Counted from the stretch's first letter, positions 1 to 6,588 are shown. The stretch is 21,118 nt of DNA from JAIRTY01 sp050257395 (GCA_050257395.1 JBLMWU010000282.1:1-21118), one strand, 5' to 3'. Notes: generated from the letters alone by a model not told the origin. Numbers and translations are program-made.

Positions 1-128
1 AGCTGGCGCTGGCGGTCGCGGGTGATCCGGCGGCGTTCCGTCCCGACGCGGCGGCTCACCCAGACGAAGACGGGCAGCATGATCAGCGACGCGATGGTGA
101 GCCGCCAGTCGAGGGCGATCAACGCGTC
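1..128 (-). pseudogene. Interior fragment of an ABC exporter (transmembrane domain)
   Basis: Reading the minus strand from about 128 down to the window edge gives a continuous frame containing DWRLTIASLIMLPVFVW, then VSRRVGTERRRITRDRQRQ. This resembles the cytoplasmic-loop region of the transmembrane domain in actinobacterial ABC exporters of the ATM1/MsbA type, where a tryptophan-arginine-leucine membrane segment runs into a charged helix ending RQRQ. The similarity appears to stop around positions 115-130. Beyond that the same frame reads residues antisense to a MarR coding region instead of the expected upstream membrane helix. The N-terminal part of the exporter is therefore missing at this end; the rest would continue left of the window. 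I infer a gene broken by a deletion or rearrangement, although a sequence assembly misjoin would look the same. Confidence 0.5.
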
Positions 129-429
129 GCTGCGCATGATCGCCCGCAGCCAGGAGCCGCCCCGGATGACCGAGCTCGCCGACCATCTCGGCATCGCGCC
201 CCGGTCGGTCACGACCGTGATCGACGCGCTCGAGCGGGCCGGCCTGGTGCGCCGCGAGGTCGACCCGCGCAACCGCCGGGCCATCCGGCTGCACCTGACC
301 GAGCACGGCAGGGCGGTCCGGGACGAGATGCGCCAGGCCCGGCGGCGCGCCGCCGAGGACCTCTTCGCGCCCTTGCCGGTGAGCGACCGCCAGGCGCTGG
401 GTGAGATCCTCAGCCGCCTCGATCAGTGA
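115..429 (+). pseudogene. MarR-family transcriptional regulator, 5' truncated
   Basis: From about residue Asn-Ala-Ser-Leu-Arg onward the plus strand encodes a recognisable MarR winged helix-turn-helix: the recognition region MTELADHLGIAPRSVTTVID, the wing with REVDPRNRRAIRLHLTEHG, and a C-terminal dimerisation helix ending at the stop at 427-429. Only about 100 residues of MarR are present; the family is usually 140-160 residues, so the N-terminal dimerisation helix is missing. An in-frame GTG at 22 would give a 135-residue product, but its first 30 or so residues are antisense to an ABC exporter and do not look like MarR. MarR genes are commonly divergent from such exporters, so a single deletion taking the shared promoter and both 5' ends would create exactly this junction. 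If a product is made, it is unlikely to dimerise normally. Confidence 0.6.
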
Positions 430-431
430 AC

Positions 432-447
432 CGCCGCGGTCGCGGCG
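432..447. terminator. GC-rich inverted repeat between convergent genes
   Basis: CGCCGCG, two bases, then CGCGGCG forms a perfect stem between the MarR fragment stop and the ald stop. There is no T-tract on either side, so a role as a bidirectional terminator is only possible. Confidence 0.3.
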
Positions 448-459
448 CCGTCGGCTGCC

Positions 460-1575
460 TCAGGCGAGGATGCTGCTGACCGGCACCGCCTGGTAGCCGT
501 GCGCCGCGGCCACGGGCGCGCTGGTCAGCTGCCCGTCGCGGGTGTTCAGGCCCGCGGCGAGCGAGCTGTCGGCGCGCAGCGCGTCCCGCCAGCCGCGGTC
601 GGCCAGCTCCAGCGCGTACGGCAGGGTGACGTTGGTCAGCGCATGGGTGGAGGTGTGCGGGACCGCCCCGGGCATGTTGGCGACGCAGTAGAACACCGAG
701 TCGTGCACCCGGTAGGTGGGCTCCGCGTGGGTGGTCGGGCGCGAGTCCTCGAAGCAGCCGCCCTGGTCGATGGAGATGTCCACCAGCACCGAGCCCGGCT
801 TCATCCGCGACACCAGCTCATTGCCGATCAGCTTGGGGGCCCTGGCCCCGGCGACCAGCACCGCACCGATGACGAGATCGGCAGCCAGCACCGCCCGTTC
901 GATCTCATAGGAACTGGCGGCGACCGTCTGGCACCGGCCGTGGTAGACGGCGTCCACCTGGCGCAGCCGGGGCACGCTGCGGTCCAGCAGCAGCACCTGG
1001 GCGCCCATCCCTATGGCGATCGCGGCCGCATTCTGGCCCGACACCCCGGCCCCGATGACCACCACGTTCGCGGGGTGCACGCCGGGGACGCCGCCCATCA
1101 GCACGCCCCGGCCGCCACCCTGCCGCATCAGGTGGAAGGCGCCGACCTGCGCGGCCAGCCGCCCGGCCACCTCCGACATCGGGGCGAGCAGCGGCAGCGA
1201 CCCGTCGGCCAGTTGCACGGTCTCGTACGCGATGCCGGTGGTCCCCGCAGCCAGCAGCGCGTCCGTGCAGGACCGGGCGGCGGCCAGGTGCAGGTAGGTG
1301 AACAGCACCTGGCCGCCGCGCAGGCGGTGGTACTCGGCCGGTACCGGCTCCTTGACCTTGAGCAGCAGGTCACCCTCGGCCCAGACGTCGTCAGCGGTGT
1401 CCAGGATCTTGGCGCCGGCCGCGAGGTAGTCCGCGTCGGGGATGGCGGAGCCCACCCCGGCCGCGCGCTCGATGAACACCTCGTGGCCGTGCTGCGTGAG
1501 CTCGCGGACGCCGGACGGCGTGATCGCCACCCGGTACTCGTGGTCCTTGACCTCGCGGGGGATACCGACCTTCAT
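460..1575 (-). CDS. ald: Alanine dehydrogenase
   Basis: Catalyses the reversible NAD-dependent oxidative deamination of L-alanine to pyruvate and ammonia in the cytosol. The 371-residue length is standard. The N-terminal MKVGIPREVKDHEYRVAITP block carries the substrate-binding Arg15. Lys75 lies in LKVKEP and the catalytic His96 in TYLHLA. The Rossmann NAD-binding loop GAGVSGQNAA follows near residues 176-185, and the late block DISIDQGG holds the conserved aspartate. The ATG start is supported by GGAGG eight bases upstream (plus-strand 1584-1588). A divergent Lrp/AsnC regulator starts 101 bp away, the same arrangement as ald/aldR in mycobacteria, so alanine-responsive control is likely. On the minus strand TAATAA (1624-1629) with TTCACA (1649-1654) is a possible but long-spaced (19 bp) promoter. 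All expected catalytic residues are present. Confidence 0.97.
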   Translation of the reverse strand: MKVGIPREVKDHEYRVAITPSGVRELTQHGHEVFIERAAGVGSAIPDADYLAAGAKILDTADDVWAEGDLLLKVKEPVPAEYHRLRGGQVLFTYLHLAAARSCTDALLAAGTTGIAYETVQLADGSLPLLAPMSEVAGRLAAQVGAFHLMRQGGGRGVLMGGVPGVHPANVVVIGAGVSGQNAAAIAIGMGAQVLLLDRSVPRLRQVDAVYHGRCQTVAASSYEIERAVLAADLVIGAVLVAGARAPKLIGNELVSRMKPGSVLVDISIDQGGCFEDSRPTTHAEPTYRVHDSVFYCVANMPGAVPHTSTHALTNVTLPYALELADRGWRDALRADSSLAAGLNTRDGQLTSAPVAAAHGYQAVPVSSILA

Positions 1576-1619
1576 GACTGGTGCCTCCAGCGTGCCGTGA
1601 CTGCCGACACCAGAAATGC

Positions 1620-1662
1620 TGAATTATTACGAGGTGAATTGCTAGTTTTGTGAATATGATTC
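1620..1662. promoter_or_regulatory. AT-rich ald/lrp divergent regulatory region with three TGAAT repeats
   Basis: TGAAT occurs at 1620, 1635 and 1651, about 15-16 bp apart, and the last copy forms the inverted repeat GAAT-ATG-ATTC (1652-1662). This is a sharp AT-rich island in GC-rich DNA. Phased AT-rich sites are typical of Lrp/AsnC binding, so I infer the operator of the adjacent regulator. TATGAT at 1655-1660 could be the -10 box of the regulator gene. Confidence 0.5.
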
Positions 1663-1676
1663 TCTAAACTGGCGGT

Positions 1677-2189
1677 ATGCCATCCAGAGCTTCAGATCCG
1701 GTGCGCGGGGCGGGACGCCTGCCGAACAAGATTCAGCCGCCGGCGCCGGTGCTCGACGACACCGACCGGCGGATCCTGGCCCTGCTCGCCGCCGACGCCC
1801 GGATGCCGAACAACGCGCTCGCCGAGCGGGCGGGCATCGCCCCCTCGACCTGCCTGGGCCGGGTGCGGGCGCTCCGTGAGAGCGGGGTGATCCGCGGCTA
1901 CCACGCGGACATCGACCCCAGCGCGCTGGGCCGGCCCATCCAGGCGATGATCGCCGTGCGGCTGCAGCCTCACTCGCGCGGGCACCTGAGCGAGTTCTCC
2001 GCGCGGGTGCAGCAGCTGCCGGGGGTGCTCAGCGTGTTCTTCCTGGCCGGGGCGATGGACTTCCACATCCATGTCGCGGCCGAGAACACCGGGGGCCTGC
2101 GCGACTTCGTGGTGGACAACCTGAGTGCCAACCCGGATGTGGCGTTCACCGAGACCAGCCTGATCTTCGAGCATCTGCGCGCACCCTGA
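1677..2189 (+). CDS. Lrp/AsnC-family transcriptional regulator (AldR-like)
   Basis: A 170-residue DNA-binding protein. Residues about 25-75 form the AsnC helix-turn-helix (LDDTDRRILALLAADAR, then the recognition helix in APSTCLGRVRALRESGVIRG). The rest is the RAM/ligand-binding domain, with the family's GVLSVFFLAGAMDFHIHV strand and a closing TETSLIFEHL. About 24 residues precede the domain, slightly longer than usual. The divergent position next to alanine dehydrogenase suggests it controls ald in response to amino acids, as AldR does in mycobacteria; that pairing is inference from context. The ATG at 1677 has only a weak upstream ribosome site (GGCGGT), so the message may have a very short leader. 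A later start is possible because no residue before about 25 is needed for the fold. Confidence 0.92.
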   Translation: MPSRASDPVRGAGRLPNKIQPPAPVLDDTDRRILALLAADARMPNNALAERAGIAPSTCLGRVRALRESGVIRGYHADIDPSALGRPIQAMIAVRLQPHSRGHLSEFSARVQQLPGVLSVFFLAGAMDFHIHVAAENTGGLRDFVVDNLSANPDVAFTETSLIFEHLRAP

Positions 2190-2218
2190 CGGCCCGGCCC
2201 GCCACGCTGGGGGCGTCA
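2187..2218. terminator. Possible bidirectional hairpin between convergent stops
   Basis: TGACG at 2187-2191 can pair with CGTCA at 2214-2218, followed after one mismatch by CCC/GGG (2193-2195 with 2210-2212). The stop codons of both convergent genes lie in the stem. There is no T-tract. Confidence 0.3.
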
Positions 2219-2758
2219 GTAGCCGTAACCGCCGCCGCCGGAGCTCGCGGGCGAGCTGGGCCGGGCGGGCGCGTGCGTGGCCCCGCCGGTCGCGGTCATC
2301 TCGTGCCAGACGCCGCCGGACGCGTTGAGGCCGTTGCCGCTGGCCTGGCCGGGGGCGGTGTCGGCCTTGTAGGTGTAGAGCGGATGCCCGTTGTAGGTGG
2401 CCTGCATCGTGCCGTCTGCCCGCTTGACCACGCTGAACGTGCCGTGCACGCCGCTGCCGGCGGTGACGGGGCCTTTCACCGGCGGCCAGAGGACCGCGCA
2501 GCTGCCATTGCACTTCGACATCGCTGGCGTGTCCGGCGCGAACCAGTACAGCGTGAACCCGTGGGCGTTGGTGAGGACCCGGGCGCCGGAGACGGTGGCG
2601 GTCTTGACCATGTTCCCGGCGGATGCGCCGGATCCCGGCATGGTGCCGGACGTGCCCGGGGACGCGGCGCTGGTGCCGGTATTCGCTGAGGTGCCGCATG
2701 CGGCCGCCACCAGGGCGGCCAGGGCCAGTCCTGCGGGTGCGAGCCATCGGATGCGCAT
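2216..2758 (-). CDS. Secreted-repeat lipoprotein (PF03640/COG4315 type)
   Basis: A 180-residue predicted lipoprotein. A short basic start and hydrophobic stretch end in the lipobox LVAAAC with Cys21 as the lipidated residue, followed by a Ser/Gly/Thr linker. Two repeats of the family are visible: one around residues 60-95 (VLTNAHGFTLYWFAPDTP, then a Cys-x3-Cys pair and LWPPV) and one around 110-150 (QATYNGHPLYTYKADTAPGQ, then GGVWHEM). The TLYWFAPD/PLYTYKAD pattern is the Y-x4-D repeat that defines this family of unknown molecular function, often encoded near ECF sigma and anti-sigma genes. A glycine/tyrosine tail closes it. The ATG has a GGAGG ribosome site (plus 2763-2767). It lies 66 bp downstream of an anti-sigma gene and behind its own putative ECF promoter (2802-2827). 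Confidence 0.88.
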   Translation of the reverse strand: MRIRWLAPAGLALAALVAAACGTSANTGTSAASPGTSGTMPGSGASAGNMVKTATVSGARVLTNAHGFTLYWFAPDTPAMSKCNGSCAVLWPPVKGPVTAGSGVHGTFSVVKRADGTMQATYNGHPLYTYKADTAPGQASGNGLNASGGVWHEMTATGGATHAPARPSSPASSGGGGYGY

Positions 2759-2801
2759 AGCTGCCTCCGTTTCCCCGAGAGATTGCCTGCCTACCCTGAG
2801 A

Positions 2802-2827
2802 CACGTGACCGGCGGTGACGCCGTTCA
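2802..2827 (-). promoter_or_regulatory. Putative ECF promoter, TGAAC-N17-CGTG, for the lipoprotein
   Basis: On the minus strand TGAAC (2827-2823) is followed after exactly 17 bases by CGTG (2805-2802), matching the -35 AAC / -10 CGT pattern of ECF sigma promoters. The -35 overlaps the stop codon region of the upstream anti-sigma gene. The start codon lies 43 bases further on. The same element with identical spacing precedes two neighbouring units. Confidence 0.5.
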
Positions 2828-3550
2828 GGCGCCGGGGCCGCTGCCGGGCCCGGTGCCGCTCCGGCCTGGCGGCCGGCGCACCGGGATGACCACGAGCACC
2901 CGGCTGCCGCTGGTGATGTCGAAGCTGCGCAGGCTCGTGGCCGGGACCGGCACCGAGGCCGGGTTCCACGCGTGCTGCTGCCCCGGCAGGACGGCCCAGG
3001 CCGCGGCCGGGATGAGCTGCCCGGCCGTGCTGGTGACCCAGAACTGGCAGGTGGTCCCCACCGGGACGCCGGTGACGTGCACCTCCAGCCGGGTTCCCCC
3101 GGGCCGCGGGGAGTACCGCACCGTGGCGCCGGCGCCGGTCGCCGGGTCCGTGCCCGCCGCCGCCGCCCAGCCGCCGCCGGCCGGTGCGGCTGGCTGCCCG
3201 CCTGCCTGCCATCCCCAGGCGGTGCTGGCCGCGGCCACCAGCACCGCCCCGGCGGCAGCCAGCAGCCACCGGCGCCGCGTGCGCAGCCGGCTGACCCTCG
3301 TGAGCAGGTCGTCCAGCAGCTCGCTGGGCGGCGGCCAGGCGCCGCTGTCACCGCCGGTGCCGGCCAGCAGGGCCTCAGCGACCGGCACCCGCCGCAGCAG
3401 GGCGGGCAGCGCGGCCAGGCCGGCCAGCTCCTCGCGGCACCGGGCGCACGAACGCAGGTGCTGGTCGACGCTGGCGCGGCCGGCGGGATCGATCGCACCC
3501 AGCAGGTAGACCCCGAGTTCCCGGCGCACCGCCGGGCAGTCACCGGTCAT
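2825..3550 (-). CDS. Zf-HC2 membrane anti-sigma factor (orphan)
   Basis: About 241 residues from the ATG at 3550. The N-terminus has the zinc-binding anti-sigma domain: Cys5, then His31-x3-Cys35-x2-Cys38 (HLRSCARC). A single membrane helix follows basic residues (RTRRR, then about residues 95-112), and an extracytoplasmic domain contains EVHVTGVPVGTTCQFWV and SFDITSG, as in RskA-like proteins. By family knowledge it would hold an ECF sigma factor inactive at the membrane. Unusually, no sigma gene is adjacent: upstream lie lipoprotein genes, and downstream the PF03640 lipoprotein. There is no ribosome site before 3550. A second in-frame ATG at 3673 would add 41 residues (with Cys3, Cys5, Cys8) and sits right at the expected transcription start of the ECF-like promoter, so a leaderless longer form is a real alternative. 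Confidence 0.85.
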   Translation of the reverse strand: MTGDCPAVRRELGVYLLGAIDPAGRASVDQHLRSCARCREELAGLAALPALLRRVPVAEALLAGTGGDSGAWPPPSELLDDLLTRVSRLRTRRRWLLAAAGAVLVAAASTAWGWQAGGQPAAPAGGGWAAAAGTDPATGAGATVRYSPRPGGTRLEVHVTGVPVGTTCQFWVTSTAGQLIPAAAWAVLPGQQHAWNPASVPVPATSLRSFDITSGSRVLVVIPVRRPPGRSGTGPGSGPGA

Positions 3551-3724
3551 GGCCGGCGCCCGCGGCGCGGGGCGGACGGGCGGGGCGGCCGGCGCTGGCG
3601 GGCCGCCCCGGGGCCGGCCCAGGGAACTGCTTGCGCGATCCCCGGCCGTGCAAATCGGACAGGGGCACCACATCCCGTAAAACGATCATGCATGACCCGC
3701 GGTTCAGCTGTGGAGCCCGCCCGC
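3551..3724 (-). promoter_or_regulatory. Promoter/leader region of the anti-sigma gene, with ECF element TGAAC-N17-CGTT
   Basis: On the minus strand TGAAC (3706-3702) and CGTT (3684-3681) are separated by 17 bases, the spacing of an ECF promoter. The spacer contains the 10-bp palindrome TCATGCATGA (3686-3695). Transcription would start near 3673-3676, giving either a leader of about 120 bases before the ATG at 3550 or a leaderless message from the ATG at 3673. The rest of the interval is very GC-rich and shows no other gene. Confidence 0.5.
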
Positions 3725-4273
3725 TCAGCTCCCCGGGGCCGGCAGGCCCAGCTGCCAGCGGATCGCCCGCGCGGACTGCTCGACCGGAGCGTTGGCCGCG
3801 GTCAGCGCGCGCTCCCCGGCATGCAGCGCAGGCAGCGAGCCAGCCGCCGCCACGGCCGCGGTCAGCGCCGCCCGGGACTGGTTGACCCGGTACAGACGGC
3901 GGGCGGCCGCCCCGGCCCCGGGCGGGAAGGGGATCCGCAGCAGCCGCCGGTCAAACAGCCGTTCGGTGGCTGCCGCGTCCCGCAGGTCGGCGCGGGCCGC
4001 GCCGATGCGGTCGCGGTCCCGGCCGGCCAGCGCGCCGAGGCTGGCGTCCAGCCGCCGGTTCCCCGCCCGGGCGATCACCAGGTACCGGCGTGCCACCGCC
4101 TGCCGGCCCGGACCGGCCACCAGCCGGCGCTGAGCCGGGCTGCCCAGGTGGGCCGCGGGCGTGCCCGCTGCGGCGTGCCCGGGCCCGGCGCCGCAGCCGG
4201 GGGCACAGGCCACCGCGCAGCCCGCGACGGCGGCCCCGATGCCGCCGTGCAGCCAGCGCCTCCTGCGCATCAC
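3725..4273 (-). CDS. Putative lipoprotein of unknown function
   Basis: A 182-residue protein that I do not recognise. It starts with an arginine-rich n-region (MMRRRRWL) and a short hydrophobic stretch containing the lipobox VAGC, with Cys19 as the likely lipidated residue; Cys23 and Cys27 follow. The mature part is Ala/Arg-rich and helical in character, with a distinctive central block DRRLLRIPFPPGAGAAARRL and a C-terminal helix ending WQLGLPAPGS. The first codon is GTG at 4273, overlapping the stop of the upstream gene (GTGATG, with TGA inside), so translation is coupled; ATG at 4270 is an equivalent second start. It forms a two-gene unit with the secreted protein upstream, suggesting a shared extracytoplasmic role. 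Function unknown. Confidence 0.75.
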   Translation of the reverse strand: MMRRRRWLHGGIGAAVAGCAVACAPGCGAGPGHAAAGTPAAHLGSPAQRRLVAGPGRQAVARRYLVIARAGNRRLDASLGALAGRDRDRIGAARADLRDAAATERLFDRRLLRIPFPPGAGAAARRLYRVNQSRAALTAAVAAAGSLPALHAGERALTAANAPVEQSARAIRWQLGLPAPGS

Positions 4274-4932
4274 GGGTGGCGGGCCACTGCCGCGCCGAGC
4301 CTCCCTCCGCTGGTGACCAGCCGGATGTGGTTGATGAGTACGTCACCGCGCAGCCGCACGCTCAGGTGCTCCCCGTTCACCCAGTAGTACTCGATGCTCA
4401 TCAGCGCCCCGTGGTCGATGTGCCCGACCGTCAGGTAGCGGCCCCGGCCGCTGGCGATCTCGGTCACCTCGTGGTTGCGGTGCGGCCGGAACCGCCCGGC
4501 CAGGTCGCCGATGCGCTGGTGGTAGAAGACCTCGGCGGGGTGCAGGGCCGGCCTGCAGGGCAGCCCGGTCCCGGTGAACCCGTTGTCCGGGTAGTGCCTG
4601 CCCGCCTCGCCGCAGATCGCGATGTCCTCGCCGAGCACGTAGGCGCCGCCGGGGATGATCACCCGCTTGCTGTAGCCGTCCCGCAGGTGGTACTCGGCCT
4701 TCCGCAGCTTCGATCCGGCCGCGAAGGGATCGGTCACGGTCAGCGACCCGTACCGCCCGCTGCCGTGCTCGGCCGCGGTCACCGTGCGGCTGCCAGCCCG
4801 GTGATGCGCGGCAGCGCGCCCGGCCGGACGGTGCTTCCCGGGGCCGGCCCGCGGCGCCGCCATGACGGCGAGCGCGGCGGCGGTGACGGCGGCAGCGGCC
4901 AGTACCGGGATCGCCCAGACCCGTGCCCGCAT
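4270..4932 (-). CDS. Predicted exported protein of unknown function
   Basis: 220 residues with an N-terminal export signal or membrane anchor (MRARVWAIPV, then an alanine-rich hydrophobic run to about residue 26). A basic linker rich in Gly, Ala, His and Arg runs to about residue 58. The folded part, about 60-215, is not Ala-rich and looks globular: SLTVTDPFAAGSKLRKAEYH, VIIPGGAYVLGEDIAICGEAG, HPAEVFYHQRIGDLAGRF and SIEYYWVNGEHLSVRLRGD. Cys107 and Cys126 are the only cysteines and could form a disulfide outside the membrane. I do not recognise a named family. The ATG is preceded by GAGGAG (plus 4934-4939). It overlaps the following lipoprotein gene by 4 bases, and a TGAAC-N17-CGTG element lies 45 bases upstream. 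Confidence 0.78.
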   Translation of the reverse strand: MRARVWAIPVLAAAAVTAAALAVMAAPRAGPGKHRPAGRAAAHHRAGSRTVTAAEHGSGRYGSLTVTDPFAAGSKLRKAEYHLRDGYSKRVIIPGGAYVLGEDIAICGEAGRHYPDNGFTGTGLPCRPALHPAEVFYHQRIGDLAGRFRPHRNHEVTEIASGRGRYLTVGHIDHGALMSIEYYWVNGEHLSVRLRGDVLINHIRLVTSGGRLGAAVARHP

Positions 4933-4976
4933 GACTCCTCACCGCCCGGCGCCGCCCATTCCGGCTCACCCACCAC

Positions 4977-5002
4977 CACGGACGGCGGCGGCGGGCCGTT
5001 CA
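4977..5002 (-). promoter_or_regulatory. Putative ECF promoter, TGAAC-N17-CGTG, for the two-gene exported operon
   Basis: Minus strand TGAAC (5002-4998), 17 bases, CGTG (4980-4977), in the 83-bp gap between the gamma-glutamyltransferase-like gene and the exported protein. The distance to the ATG leaves room for a normal leader with GAGGAG. It matches the elements at 2802-2827 and 3681-3706 in both core sequence and spacing. Confidence 0.5.
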
Positions 5003-5015
5003 CCCGGCCGGCCGC

Positions 5016-6587
5016 TCAGCGCGCCGCGAACGCCCCGTCGCCCGAGCGGGGGTCGGCGGCGCCGGTGAGCATGCCGTCGGCGGTGACGCGGATCGCCTGC
5101 GCATGGCCGAAGATCTGGTCGCCGGGCGGGCTCTGGATGACCTCGTACCCGCGGGCGCGCAGTCCGGCGGCCCAGCCGGGGGGTGCGTCGTGTTCGAGGC
5201 GGACGAGCGGCGGGTCGCCGGGCTGCCAGATGTCGAACGCGGTGGTGGGTTCGCGGCTGAGCACCCACCGGGGAGCGGCGATAGCCTGGCCCGGGTCCTG
5301 GCCGAGGGCGAGCATCCGGACCAGGAGCTGGAGCAGGACCTGCGGCTGGGCGTCGGCGCCCATGGTGCCGAGCACCCCGTCCAGCGCGCCGTCCGGGGTG
5401 GTGACGGCGAGCGGCGTCAGGGTGTGCGGGGGGCGCCGGCCGGGCCGGTACTCGGCGGGGTGGCCGGGGCGGAGTGAGAAGCCCATGCCGCGGTTGTGCA
5501 GGAAGATGCCGTGCCGGGGGAGGATGAGGCGGGAGCCGAAGTCGGCGGCGTTGGACATGATCAGTGACACGCCCATGCGCTGGCGGTCCACCGCGCAGAG
5601 ATAGGTGGTGCCGCCGTCGCCGTAGACGTCGGCCAGCCCGCGGGCCGCGCGTCCGGTCACCGCGGCGGCGCGCGGGCGCAGGCGGGACGGGGTGATCAGG
5701 GCCGGGCCGTCGGCGTGTTCGTGGAGCACCGCGGGCCGGTCGAAGGCGGCCTGCCGGGCGGCTTCGGCGAGCAGGAACGCCCAGCGCTCGTCGCCGGGGT
5801 CGGCGGGCACGCCGACCTGCTCGGCGATCCACGCGCCGGCCAGCGCCAGGTAGCCCTGGGAGTTGGGCGGGATGGCCCACAGCTGGCGGCCGAAGACCGG
5901 CAGCCGCAGCGGCGTGACCCAGTCGGCGTGCCGGGCGCGCAGGTCATCCGCGGTGAACTCGCCCGCGCCGGCCGCGATGAGTTCCGCGCCGGCCGGGCCC
6001 TCGTAGAAGCCGGCGCGCCCGTGATCGGCGACGGCCCGCAGCGCCTCGCCGATCCCCGCCAGCACGAGGCGGCTGCCCCGCATCAGCGGGTCACCCGTCC
6101 CGAAGGCGAGGGCGCGCTCCTCCGGACCGAGCTCAGCGGACGCGGCGGCCAGGGTGGGGGAGACCGGGAACCCGGTTCCGGCCAGCTGCCGGGCCGGGGC
6201 CAGCAGGCCGGCGAGCGGCAGCGACCCGAAGCGCTCGTGCAGCGCCACCAGGCCGTCGACGCAGCCCGGCACCGTGACGCTGCGGATGTCGCCGAGAAAG
6301 GGCATCTCGCGGGCGCCCTCCGCGCGCAGCCGCTGCGGGTCGGCGCCGGAGCCGGCCCGGCCGGACGCGTTCAGCGCGGCTGGCTCGCCGTCACCGGTCA
6401 CGACCAGAGCGAACAGGTCGCCGCCCAGCCCGCACATGTGCGGGGAGGTCACGGCCATGACGGCCGCGGCGGTGAGCGCGGCGTCAGCCGCGTTGCCGCC
6501 CTCGTCCAGCATCCGGGCGCCGGCGGCGGCCGCGAGGTGGCTGGCCGCCGCGACGGCACCGACCGGGGCATAGCGGGTAATCGACAC
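5016..6587 (-). CDS. Gamma-glutamyltransferase-family Ntn hydrolase (YwrD-like)
   Basis: 523 residues from the GTG at 6587, one base after the ABC ATPase stop. The frame stays open upstream, but those residues overlap the ATPase and are not conserved. The protein has the GGT fold: an early EGGNAADAALTAA block, PHMCGLGGD, a conserved arginine in NASGRA (about residue 77), and GGTTYLCAVD, where Thr327 should be the self-cleavage and catalytic nucleophile. The small-subunit half continues with SNAADFGS, HNRGMGFSL, RRPPHTLTPL and GTMGADAQPQ. Residues that bind the gamma-glutamyl alpha-amino group in E. coli GGT are replaced: Asp433 is Gly, and Ser462-Ser463 are His-Thr. This matches the YwrD-like branch, so the substrate may be another amide. 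No signal peptide is evident, so it is probably cytosolic and processes what the transporter brings in. Confidence 0.9.
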   Translation of the reverse strand: MSITRYAPVGAVAAASHLAAAAGARMLDEGGNAADAALTAAAVMAVTSPHMCGLGGDLFALVVTGDGEPAALNASGRAGSGADPQRLRAEGAREMPFLGDIRSVTVPGCVDGLVALHERFGSLPLAGLLAPARQLAGTGFPVSPTLAAASAELGPEERALAFGTGDPLMRGSRLVLAGIGEALRAVADHGRAGFYEGPAGAELIAAGAGEFTADDLRARHADWVTPLRLPVFGRQLWAIPPNSQGYLALAGAWIAEQVGVPADPGDERWAFLLAEAARQAAFDRPAVLHEHADGPALITPSRLRPRAAAVTGRAARGLADVYGDGGTTYLCAVDRQRMGVSLIMSNAADFGSRLILPRHGIFLHNRGMGFSLRPGHPAEYRPGRRPPHTLTPLAVTTPDGALDGVLGTMGADAQPQVLLQLLVRMLALGQDPGQAIAAPRWVLSREPTTAFDIWQPGDPPLVRLEHDAPPGWAAGLRARGYEVIQSPPGDQIFGHAQAIRVTADGMLTGAADPRSGDGAFAAR

Positions 6588-6588
6588 G

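Noticed and set aside
427..452. TGAAC-N17-CGTC on the plus strand just after the MarR fragment
   Set aside because: It matches the ECF-like motif, but it would transcribe antisense into ald and its first bases are the MarR stop codon. A chance match is plausible, so it was not annotated as a promoter.
499..1653. A 384-codon plus-strand open frame antisense to ald
   Set aside because: It mirrors a gene with all catalytic residues, has low-complexity Gly/Arg/Val-rich translation and no recognisable domain. Long antisense frames are expected in DNA this GC-rich.
1692..3269. A 525-codon minus-strand open frame across the Lrp gene and lipoprotein
   Set aside because: It crosses two well-supported genes and reads as Arg/Gly/Ala-rich low complexity, so it is a frame shadow.
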